A stretch of DNA of 64,000 nucleotides, taken from Craterostigma plantagineum (taxonomy: Eukaryota; Streptophyta; Magnoliopsida; Lamiales; Linderniaceae). The notes beneath the pieces are model-generated. The model made no database searches, had not been told where the DNA came from, and was given only the letters and a program-made list of their open reading frames with translations. The translations under genes and the position numbers were made by a program. Positions within the stretch are counted from its first letter, which is position 1, and the number at the start of each line of letters is the position of its first letter. Of this stretch, positions 54,810 to 64,000 are shown piece after piece. The stretch lies in the NCBI GenBank assembly GCA_027422505.1, contig JAPQWV010000369.1, positions 310,001 through 374,000 on the forward strand, written 5' to 3'.

Positions 54810-54995
54810 CTAAATTATGTGGTATGAAATAATGAAAATAGAAAACCCTTATGCACAGATGCGCAGGGGACCGCATCGCATACGCTGAGATTCAAGCACA
54901 GATGCGCATGAGACCCCTGCGCATCGGCGCGGTCCCAACAAGGGTCCCCTGCGTATAAGCGCGGGTCCCCTGGTCATAGCGCGCGGGTCCCCTGC
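54810..54995. repeat. Right terminal inverted repeat of the MULE (truncated)
   Basis: Read on the minus strand it has GGGGACCCGCGC units, then GCGCAGGGGTCTCATGCGC and GCGGTCCCCTGCGCATCT, then GTGCATAAGGGTTTTC. It mirrors 50590-50870. It ends at the gypsy LTR. Confidence 0.8.
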
Positions 54996-57827
54996 TGTGA
55001 CGACCCGCCATCTACTAGTATTTTCATACGCTAACTTACGTGACTAAATAAAATATAAAATATATTACATAGGAACATCGATAAAATTTTTCGATTTTAC
55101 AAAACACACCATACCCAACTATTTTACATTACAAACATTGTTCAAATTTTACATACAATACAAACGTATTTTACAAAAACACACATAATTAAACGTAATG
55201 CCCGCCGCACAGGTCGCATCCATGTACACACCACCCTCAAAAGTCACCGGAAGTTCCAGAAGGACCAGCCTCGTCATCTAAATGTTTACGTACCGGATTC
55301 GCTACGTCTACAACACATAAAATATGGGATGAGCTATAAAGCTCAGTAAGTGAAAATATGCATGTATGCACGTGTCCAAAATAGCAAAGCCATCCGCGCC
55401 AGTGCTTTCTAATACTATCCTCACATCATACTCATTCATTTCTCATTTTCATCAGGGCCCATAACTTCTTTCTAACCGCACCATCATAACATGAGCTCAA
55501 ATCCTCTTCGGATAAAAATACGATAGTGGCCCACACTGGCTAGGATAAAATTAGGGTTTATCTTCAATCTTATCATTCACCAGGTCACCCCTCTATCAAA
55601 TTACTTTCTTGGCACTGTAGTTATACTACGTGCCTTCCCAATACCTAAATAATTTAGGTAAATATACTCGACGGTTTTACCCCCGTCATGGTGCCTTTGT
55701 AGAAGTAGCTATATTCTCATCTATTTCCATTACATATAACTCGCTTTCCACTCAAGTAATATAATGCACGCTCATTCCTCAAAACTCAATATGACTCGTG
55801 CGTGCACATGATCATGATGCGTAAATAATGCAACAATAAACATTCCAAACAATCGCATATAACAGATAATTCACATACCACGTATTCATCGAAGCAATTA
55901 GTCACGTAGTAATACACACATCAACCAATTTATGTGTTGTAGGTGAAATTCTCACTTACCTGATATCCTTAGCTTATCGTACGGTTAAATCGCTAACCTT
56001 CAAATCCTAATTATAGAAACATATAAAATTATAATTCATTAATTTAATTATAATTTCATGAAATTGATTAAATTTTAAAACCCTATTTTCGACTTGTAAT
56101 TTCAAAACCCTAAAATTTACAACTTTAACCTAAACTGAGAAATATAATTGATATAATCTCGGCATAAATTAAAATATATCTCGACACCACATAGAGCTCA
56201 ATATCATTCTTTATTATTCAAACAAAGTTTCGATATTTACTAAACTATACTATGAATCTCGATATTACATGATAAATCTCGAAACATCACATAGTCACTC
56301 GACATTTTCACTTCAAAATCCTACTCGACATCTTTAACTACACATGATACATATCGACATCTTATACCAATAACACATCTCGACATTTATAGATCTCAAT
56401 CGGTTCGACATTTATATGTATATAGATCTCTATATTCATTGTTTGATAGTTTTCGACATTTTCCTAATACACTCGACATTTCATTACAATCTCAATATCC
56501 TATGTCGATATCCTCAACATTGCAAAATACATAATACTCATGTCGACATCTTCTTCGACATTTATGTAAATAATACCCAAAGATGTCGAGACACCTCACA
56601 CCAAAAATCTCGAAATCATTTCACCTAAGACACATATCATTCGACATTTCTTAGTGATCTATCTCGACATTCTATCTCAAAATTCTCTTTTGAAATTCAT
56701 AAATCTCGATACAACATATAACATTTCGACATTTATTCAAGATCCATTTCGACATTTATTCATCACCATCTCGACATTCTCTTCAAAATTAATAAAACTC
56801 GAAGTAACTTCACATAACCCATATCGATATCCTACTCGATATTTTACCCGACATTTATCAAAATTTCGAACCAACTACATATAATCATTTAAAAATCCTT
56901 ACAAAACACTATTTAATTCTTAACCCTTATAATCTTTCGATCAAAATCTTATCTATCATGAACACCTTAATTATCACAAGAACACTTTAAATATCATATC
57001 AACTCTAAATGATGTTCTTCTTTTTTCAAAAATCAAAAACCCTAAAGAATATAAACTTACATAAATTTCATGTTTAATAACACTTAAATAAGCCAAAACC
57101 TAATTTTAAAATTTAAAGATTATAGTAAGAACTCTTACCAAATTCCAAGTTACGTTATGGAAACTATTTCAGTTCTTCGCCTCCTTCCTAGACTTGTTCC
57201 ACGAAAATTTCATCTAACAGATTTCTTTCTTTCCTTATTGTTATATTAAAGCTTTTATTTATTATTATTACCTTAGCTTTAAGTCGTTTTCTGCTTTCCC
57301 TTTTAATTTAGAATGTTTGGACTCATCCCATTGTTAATCTTGTAGTAAATTCAATGATGAAGACGTTTACCAAATCTTTAAACCTTAGATTAATCATTAT
57401 TTAATATTACATATATTACTAATAATTTCGAAATCCCAATTAGAAGATGTCGAAACATATGCTTTGAAAGAATTCCAAAGGATAATTCGAAATTCTCCTT
57501 GTTCCAACTTCATCCAAATTTCAAACTTCTTCCATAAAATTCCAAAATCATCACCTAGATTTCGAAATTCTCTTTAACCTCTAATTTCGAACTTCTCCTT
57601 ATTCATTTATTTCAAAATTTATCCAAAAGAAACCCTAAGTTTCAAAATTATAATATTTCGAATTTCTTACTTACTTCTAAACTTTTCAAGCTCCATACCT
57701 AACTTTCAAATAATGTTAGATATCACGTAAGCATGGAATTAAATAAATACTAAATATAAAATCATATCATCACATTATATGCATGCAAATTTATTGGCCA
57801 ACTTACGCACGGGACCCGGGTATTACA
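54996..57827 (-). repeat. 3' LTR of gypsy element D (2,832 bp)
   Basis: It runs from TGTGACGACCCGCC to GGGTATTACA on the plus strand. It carries a dense TCGACATTT motif array. Confidence 0.93.
56150..56880. repeat. TCGACATTT motif array in the D LTR
   Basis: About 25 dispersed, mostly same-orientation copies of TCGACATTT, TCGACATC, TCGATATC and variants occur in 730 bp, spaced 15-60 bp apart. The right LTR repeats it from about 63650 to the window end. Confidence 0.8.
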
Positions 57828-57845
57828 TTCTCTCCCCCTTAAAGA
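57828..57845 (-). other. Polypurine tract of D
   Basis: The minus strand reads TTTAAGGGGGAGAGAA immediately before the 3' LTR. Confidence 0.88.
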
Positions 57846-57862
57846 GGATTTCGCCCTCGAAA

Positions 57863-59209
57863 TCAGATCGGTTGAAACAACTCTGGGTACCGACTTCTCA
57901 TATCATCTTCACGTTCCCACGTAGCTTCTTCAGTTGACTGATTCTGCCATAACTCTTTTACCAACGAAATCTCTTTATTTCGAAGTCTTTTTACTTCATA
58001 CATCAAAATCTCCACCGGCTTCTCTTCATAACTTAAATCTGGCTTAAGCTGTTGATATAGAAATTCATTTCTCAAGACATGATTCGGGTCAGCGACATAT
58101 TTTCGCAATGTCGATACATGAAAAACATCATGAACTTGTGCCAATGAGGATGGTAGTTCCAGTTGATAAGCTACTTCACCGACTCTTTTAATTACTCTAA
58201 AAGGTCCAATGTATCTTGGGCTCAATTTACCCTTTCGCCCAAACCGTTTCACGCCTTTCATCGGAGATACTTTGATAAATACCCAGTCATCTATTTCAAA
58301 TTCCAACGGTCTGCGTCTTTGGTCTGCATAACTCTTTTGTCGACTTTGAGCCGTTTGCATTCTTTCTCGTATTTTTGCGATAGCCTCTGTCATCTCTTGA
58401 ACCATGTCAGGTCCTAACATCGCACGTTCACCAACTTTATCCCAATGTATGGGAGATCGACATTTGCGTCCATACAAAGCTTCATAGGGTGCCATCCCAA
58501 TAGTTGCATGATAACTATTATTATAAGAAAACTCGATCAGTGACAAATATTTGCTCCAGTTTCCTTTAAAATCCAAAACACATGCTCGTAACATGTCTTC
58601 TAAAGTTTGGATAGTTCGTTCTGACTGCCCATCAGTCTGAGGATGATAAGCCGTACTGAAAGATAACTTAGTCCCCATTGCTTTCTGCAGGCTCTTCCAA
58701 AAATTTGATAAGAATCACGAATCTCGATCCGAAATAATTGATAATGGAATCCCGTGGAGTCGAACAATTTCTTGTATATATATTTCTGCATATCGCTCCA
58801 GGGAAAATATCGAGCTTATGGGTAGAAAATGAGCAGACTTAGTCAATCGGTCGACTATAACCCAAATAGCATCATAACCTTTTACAGTCTTTGGTAGGCC
58901 AACAACGAAATCCATAGTAATATGATCCCACTTCCACTCAGGTATTGGCAAAGGCTGTAATGTCCCTGCTGGTCTTTGATGTTCCGCCTTTATTTGTTGG
59001 CAAGTTAGACATTGACTTATAAATGTCGCAATGTCTCTTTTCATCCCCGGCCACCAATAATTTATTCGAAGGTCTCGATACATTTTTGTAGCTCCTGGAT
59101 GTACTGAATATGCCGTCGCATGTGCTTCTGCCATTACTATTCTTCGAATCTCCGCATCATCAGGTACGTATAAACGGTCCTTGTAATATAGACTTCCGTC
59201 TTCTTGCAT
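57863..59209 (-). pseudogene. Gypsy integrase with chromodomain-like tail (D)
   Basis: 58715-59209 has the integrase zinc region (HATAYSVHPGATKMYRDL, CLTCQQIK) and two catalytic Asp blocks (DHITMDFVVGLPK, IISDRDS). The frame is cut by TGA at 58715-58717, fitting CGA to TGA. 57863-58678 continues with the Glu block ([20 protein letters not shown]), the GPF/Y-like region ([20 protein letters not shown]) and a chromodomain-like tail ([30 protein letters not shown]). Except for the stop it looks intact. Confidence 0.9.
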
Positions 59210-60189
59210 TTTGAATCAGTTGAAGTTTGCTCCGCCTGTGCGTCTTTGATTTTTAGATATAACTCATCATTTCTTTGCACCCGTTTGATTTGTTCCAGTA
59301 TTGTAGGTTGTAAAGTCAAAGCTGCCAACTTTGCTTCAACTTCTCCCAATTGCACTACCTCCACTTCCAACAATTGTAACTCCGCGCTTACCGCTTTTCG
59401 ACTTAATGCATCAGCCACCACATTTGCTTTGCCTGGATGGTAACTAATTACACAATCATAATCTTTAACAAGTTCTAACCACCGTCTTTGCCTCATATTT
59501 AATTCCTTCTGAGTGAAGAAATATTTCAGACTCTTGTGGTCCGTGAAATTTTCGCTCGTTCCCCATATAAGTAATGCCTCCAAATTTTTAGAGCAAAAAC
59601 CACAGCAGCGAGCTCCAAATCATGAGTCGGATAACTCTTTTCATATTCCTTCAATTGTCGAGAAGCATAGGCAATTACTTTTCCATATTGCATCAATACA
59701 CATCCCAGACCATTTCTTGACGCATCGCTATAAACTAAAAATCCTCCTGTCCCTGATGGTATTGTAAGAACTGGAGCTGAAGTGAGTCTCTTCTTTAATT
59801 CTTGAAAACTTTGCTCGCACTCCTCGCTCCAATGAAATGGAACATTCTTCCTTGTTAACTTAGTCAGTGTTGATGCAATCTTTGAAAAGTCCTTAATAAA
59901 CTTTCTGTAATATCCAGCTAAGCCAAGAAAACTCCGTACTTCTGTCACATTGGTTGGTTGAGGCCAATTGTTGATAGCTTCAATTTTGCTAGGATCCACA
60001 GAAATTCCTTCTCCAAATGTGTCCCAAAAATGCAACTTGACTCAACCAGAACTCACATTTCTTGAACTTGGCATATAATTTATTTTCTCGTAATATCTCA
60101 AGAACTATCCTCAAATGTTGCTCATGTTCTTTCTTCGTCTTCGAGTAAATAAGAATGTCATCAATGAACACAATGACAAACTTGTCCAA
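59137..60189 (-). pseudogene. Gypsy RT C-terminus and RNase H (D)
   Basis: Three frames (59989-60189, 59526-60035, 59137-59583) carry the RT active site [27 protein letters not shown], RNase H ([27 protein letters not shown]) and the RH end ([25 protein letters not shown]). The breaks near 60180 and 59545 each fit the loss of one T from a T run; the break near 60030 is similar in kind. Confidence 0.88.
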
Positions 60190-62321
60190 AATTGTTTGAA
60201 CACTCGATTCATTAGATCCATAAATGCCGCTGGTGCATTAGTTACTCCAAAAGGCATAACTAAAAATTCGTGGTGTCCATATCTGGTCCTGAACGCCGTC
60301 TTCGGAATGTCTTCTTTTCTAACCTTCAATTGATGATATCCCGATCGTAGATCTATTTTTGAAAACACTGTTGCGCCTTGTAGTTGATCAAATAAATCAT
60401 CAATTCTGGGTAATGGATATTTATTCTTGATTGTTATCTTATTCAGCTCTCTGTAGTCAATGCATAGTCGCATCGACCCATCCTTCTTTCGCACGAACAG
60501 AACTGGCGCTCCCCAAGGAGAAAAACTGGGTTGAATGAATCCTTTCTGTAATAAATCGTCCAACTGATCCTTTAACTCTTTCAATTCAGTCGACGCTAAT
60601 CGATAAGGAGTCTTAGAGATTGGAGCAGATCCCGGTATTAAGTCAATTACAAATTCAATTTCTCGATCTGGTGGTAACCCTGGTAAATCTTCAGGAAACA
60701 CGTCAGGAAAATCACGCACCACTGGCACATCCTCTAATTTCGGAAATGAACGTTCCTCTAATTTCACTGCGAAGACTAGATAAACTTCGCATCCCGCCTT
60801 AATTAAACGCTGTGCCTTTGTAGCTGAAATTCTAGAAACATTTTTTTCTTTGATTGTTTCCCCAAAAATGAAAGACTCATTCTCTTCTGTTTTAAACGTA
60901 ACTGTCTTGCGATTACAGTCAATGACAGCTCCATATTTCGAGAGCCAGTCCATTCCAAGAATCACTTCGTAGTCGTTCATCGGAATGACTATTAAGTCAA
61001 CGGATAGTTCTCTTCCGTTAATTAACACTGGAGAATTCCGTAAAACCAGATTGGTTCGCATCGCAACTCCGTGTGGAACAGTCACATTATATTCACAATC
61101 AGATAGGGTAGGTGTAATCCCGAGTCTCGTCACATATTTAGTGGATGCAAATGAATGCGTGGCTCCTGAATCTACTAAAATGCATGTCGGAAGTTTGTGA
61201 ATAAGTAGAATACCTGCCACCACGGACGGATTAGCTTTTGCTTCCTCTGTAGTCAAAGTATACACGCGTGCTGGCACAGTTGGTGGTTTCGCTTGAGCCA
61301 TAGCTTGATTTCCTGGTGTCTTCTCTGAACATGATCTTGCATAATGCCCCGTCTTTCCGCATTTGTAACAGATAGCATTCTGTGAAAAACAGATCCCCGA
61401 ATGATGTCGTCCACATCTTGGGCAAGCTGGCATTGGAACTGGGGGTCTCCATTGATTAGGATTTTGTTGCTGAGGTGGTCCAGGCCTATTCTGAAAATTT
61501 GGCTTCCCACCTTTTGGAAAGAATTGTCGTTTCTGATTACCCCCACTCCACTTTGCTCCTTGCACAAACTTTCGCTTTGCCTCTTGAGCACGAATAATTC
61601 TTGTCTCAGCTTGTTCTGCAACCATCGCCCGTTCAGCTACTTGTGCATATGAGGCTCCTTGTAATCCGGCCATATTAACGTCACGATACAACTCCGGCTT
61701 TAAACCCTCAAGGAATCGTTCGACCTTCAGAGCATCAGTACTCACCATGTGTGTCGCGAACCTTGACAGTTGTTCAAATTTTCTGATATATTCCGCCACA
61801 GTCATCGCCCCTTGTTTGAGATTTATAAACTCATTCAGACGTTGGGCTCGCACAGGTGCAGTGAAGTATTTATTTCGGAACAGTTCCTTGAAACGTTCCC
61901 AACTCATGTTAATTGGATCCTCGATCGCCAAAATAGTATCCCACCAATGTCCTGCACTTCCTCGCAGTAGAAATGCAGCACACAGAACTTTCTCATTCTC
62001 AGGAATTCTGCTATATTGGAACATACTCTCTAATGTTCTGAGCCAATCTTCAGCAGATGTTGGATCAATAGCATACTCAAAAGTCGGTGGGTTCAATTTA
62101 CGAAATCTTTCACCAATTGCTTCAACCCTATCAGTCTGAGAAATTCCGTTATTCCTTGTCCCCTCAGAGTTTTGCTGTTGAATCAATTCCCGAATCTGTT
62201 GAGACTGCTGACGTACTAACTCGGTGAGCTGAAGGATAGCCGAGTCACGATTGTCAGTCTGGTTTACATTTTCGCCTTCATGATTGTTTCCTCCACTGCC
62301 TTCTCCTCTAGTTCTAACCAT
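60111..62321 (-). CDS. Gypsy Gag-protease-RT N-terminal polyprotein (D)
   Basis: This is a 736-codon frame from the ATG at 62321. The first 60 residues are charged with a Gln-rich coil. A retrotransposon Gag domain spans about residues 75-205 ([38 protein letters not shown]). Zinc knuckle [14 protein letters not shown] is followed by the protease site [13 protein letters not shown] and [15 protein letters not shown] starts with [19 protein letters not shown] and [15 protein letters not shown], up to [12 protein letters not shown]. The frame is lost just before the FIDDIL active site through an apparent one-base deletion. Single-polyprotein organisation fits this clade. Confidence 0.9.
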   Translation of the reverse strand: MVRTRGEGSGGNNHEGENVNQTDNRDSAILQLTELVRQQSQQIRELIQQQNSEGTRNNGISQTDRVEAIGERFRKLNPPTFEYAIDPTSAEDWLRTLESMFQYSRIPENEKVLCAAFLLRGSAGHWWDTILAIEDPINMSWERFKELFRNKYFTAPVRAQRLNEFINLKQGAMTVAEYIRKFEQLSRFATHMVSTDALKVERFLEGLKPELYRDVNMAGLQGASYAQVAERAMVAEQAETRIIRAQEAKRKFVQGAKWSGGNQKRQFFPKGGKPNFQNRPGPPQQQNPNQWRPPVPMPACPRCGRHHSGICFSQNAICYKCGKTGHYARSCSEKTPGNQAMAQAKPPTVPARVYTLTTEEAKANPSVVAGILLIHKLPTCILVDSGATHSFASTKYVTRLGITPTLSDCEYNVTVPHGVAMRTNLVLRNSPVLINGRELSVDLIVIPMNDYEVILGMDWLSKYGAVIDCNRKTVTFKTEENESFIFGETIKEKNVSRISATKAQRLIKAGCEVYLVFAVKLEERSFPKLEDVPVVRDFPDVFPEDLPGLPPDREIEFVIDLIPGSAPISKTPYRLASTELKELKDQLDDLLQKGFIQPSFSPWGAPVLFVRKKDGSMRLCIDYRELNKITIKNKYPLPRIDDLFDQLQGATVFSKIDLRSGYHQLKVRKEDIPKTAFRTRYGHHEFLVMPFGVTNAPAAFMDLMNRVFKQFWTSLSLCSLMTFLFTRRRRKNMSNI

Positions 62322-62464
62322 GTTGTCTCTCTTACCCTATCAGTCCCTAAGGCCAATAAATCATGCAATGCAAGAAATTCATAGTATCAAATAACTTACA
62401 ATCAAGGCTGTCTTCCGCGCTTTTGAGTGTGTGTACATGGACAGTCTACAGAAACTGCAACCGA

Positions 62465-62477
62465 GGCCCTGATACCA
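62465..62477 (-). other. Primer binding site of D
   Basis: TGGTATCAGGGCC on the minus strand lies three bases inside the 5' LTR. It is Met-tRNA-type with a difference from the usual TGGTATCAGAGC. Confidence 0.85.
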
Positions 62478-62480
62478 ACC

Positions 62481-64000
62481 TGTGACGACCCGCCATCTAC
62501 TACTATTTTCATACGCTAACTTACGTGACTAAATAAAATATAAAATATATTACATAGGAACATCGATAAAATTTTTCGATTTTACAAAACACACCATACC
62601 CAACTATTTTACATTACAAACATTGTTCAAATTTTACATACAATACAAACGTATTTTACAAAAACACACATAATTAAACGTAATGCCCGCCGCACAGGTC
62701 GCATCCATGTACACACCACCCTCAAAAGTCACCGGAAGTTCCAGAAGGACCAGCCTCGTCATCTAAATGTTTACGTACCGGATTCGCTACGTCTACAACA
62801 CATAAAATATGGGATGAGCTATAAAGCTCAGTAAGTGAAAATATGCATGTATGCACGTGTCCAAAATAGCAAAGCCATCCGCGCCAGTGCTTTCTAATAC
62901 TATCCTCACATCATACTCATTCATTTCTCATTTTCATCAGGGCCCATAACTACTTTCTAACCGCACCATCATAACATGAGCTCAAATCCTCTTCGGATAA
63001 AAATACGATAGTGGCCCACACTGGCTAGGATAAAATTAGGGTTTATCTTCAATCTTATCATTCACCAGGTCACCCCTCTATCAAATTACTTTCTTGGCAC
63101 TATAGTTATACTACGTGCCTTCCCAATACCTAAATAATTTAGGTAAATATACTCGACGGTTTTACCCCCGTCATGGTGCCTTTGTAGAAGTAGCTATATT
63201 CTCATCTATTTCCATTACATATAACTCGCTTTCCACTCAAGTAATATAATGCACGCTCATTCCTCAAAACTCAATATGACTCGTGCGTGCACATGATCAT
63301 GATGCGTAAATAATGCAACAATAAACATTCCAAACAATCGCATATAACAGATAATTCACATACCACGTATTCATCGAAGCAATTAGTCACGTAGTAATAC
63401 ACACATCAACCAATTTATGTGTTGTAGGTGAAATTCTCACTTACCTGATATCCTTAGCTTATCGTACGGTTAAATCGCTAACCTTCAAATCCTAATTATA
63501 GAAACATATAAAATTATAATTCATTAATTTAATTATAATTTCATGAAATTGATTAAATTTTAAAACCCTATTTTCGACTTGTAATTTCAAAACCCTAAAA
63601 TTTACAACTTTAACCTAAACTGAGAAATATAATTGATATAATCTCGGCATAAATTAAAATATATCTCGACACCACATAGAGCTCAATATCATTCTTTATT
63701 ATTCAAACAAAGTTTCGATATTTACTAAACTATACTATGAATCTCGATATTACATGATAAATCTCGAAACATCACATAGTCACTCGACATTTTCACTTCA
63801 AAATCCTACTCGACATCTTTAACTACACATGATACATATCGACATCTTATACCAATAACACATCTCGACATTTATAGATCTCAATCGGTTCGACATTTAT
63901 ATGTATATAGATCTCTATATTCATTGTTTGATAGTTTTCGACATTTTCCTAATACACTCGACATTTCATTACAATCTCAATATCCTATGTCGATATCCTC
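62481..64000 (-). repeat. 5' LTR of gypsy element D (first 1,520 bp)
   Basis: It is identical to 54996-56515 except for a few bases (for example near 62510, 62950 and 63102). It runs off the window, so the right target duplication cannot be seen. Confidence 0.93.

Larger units (their letters stand above)
50590..54995 (-). mobile_element. Mutator-like element with mudrA, DUF1985 and Ulp1-like genes
   Basis: Long GC-rich inverted repeats (about 50590-50870 and 54810-54995) enclose, on the minus strand, a DUF1985-Ulp1-like gene and then a mudrA-type transposase. The right end is cut by the gypsy insertion at 54996, so the outer edge and the 8-9 bp target duplication cannot be checked. The coding regions are broken. 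Confidence 0.75.
54996..64000 (-). mobile_element. Gypsy LTR retrotransposon D (Tekay/Del-like chromovirus)
   Basis: It has a left LTR 54996-57827, PPT, pol and gag on the minus strand, PBS, and a right LTR from 62481 running out of the window. Gene order gag-PR-RT-RH-IN with a C-terminal chromodomain-like segment after integrase places it in the chromoviruses; the long LTRs fit Tekay/Del. Over the shared 1.5 kb the two LTRs differ by about three bases by eye, so insertion is recent. It inserted in the MULE terminal repeat; the 5 bp before it are CCTGC. Confidence 0.93.

Overview
This window is nuclear DNA of a flowering plant, most likely a eudicot. It is AT-rich and almost entirely made of transposable elements nested in or joined to one another: Ty1/copia and Ty3/gypsy LTR retrotransposons, Mutator-like DNA transposons (MULEs) and a hAT remnant. 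GT-AG introns, TATA boxes, DUF1985/Ulp1-like domains and initiator-Met-tRNA-type primer binding sites all fit a plant. I see no housekeeping host gene. The only plausible host-derived gene is a small DEK_C-domain gene at 43963-44343.

Layout. (1) 1-10345: copia element copy A1, minus strand, cut by the window start on its 3' side and broken off in its 5' leader. (2) 11040-18249: copia element B, minus strand, with two 361-bp LTRs but no recognisable reverse transcriptase. Another partial internal region (B', 18250-19209) follows directly after its right LTR, giving a tandem LTR-internal-LTR-internal structure. (3) 19210-20266 plus 33518-39049: copia element C, plus strand, split by an insertion. 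(4) 20267-33517: copia element A2, minus strand and structurally complete (13,251 bp; LTRs of 291 and 283 bp; PBS, PPT; perfect 5-bp target duplication CGTTA), inserted into C. A2 is nearly identical to A1 over 10.3 kb. (5) 39050-43430: older fragments, including a BED-finger hAT transposase piece and two repeats of the hAT-like GC-rich type. (6) 43430-54995: a MULE-rich block. GC-rich arrays of short GGGACCCGCGC-type repeats flank a DEK_C gene, a plus-strand DUF1985-Ulp1 pseudogene, and a minus-strand MULE carrying DUF1985, half an Ulp1 domain and a mudrA-type transposase. (7) 54996-64000: gypsy element D (Tekay/Del-like chromovirus), minus strand, with LTRs of about 2.8 kb, inserted into the MULE terminal repeat and truncated by the window end.

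How the parts work. The copia elements have Sirevirus-like traits: a long Gag with a zinc knuckle and coiled coil, several polypurine tracts after pol, and a large extra ORF between pol and the 3' LTR. In A and C that extra ORF is directly preceded by a strong 3' splice-acceptor consensus, and A2 has a matching donor just after its PBS. This suggests a spliced subgenomic mRNA. Family A also carries a small plus-strand gene, antisense to the element, with its own TATA box and one predicted membrane segment.

The most intriguing pattern is that families A, B/C and D each hold a dense array of a different short degenerate motif in their non-coding parts. This recalls the motif arrays recognised by element-encoded anti-silencing proteins of VANDAL transposons, but that comparison is inference. 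Most coding regions are broken. Many breaks are one-base homopolymer indels, so consensus error must be separated from true decay.
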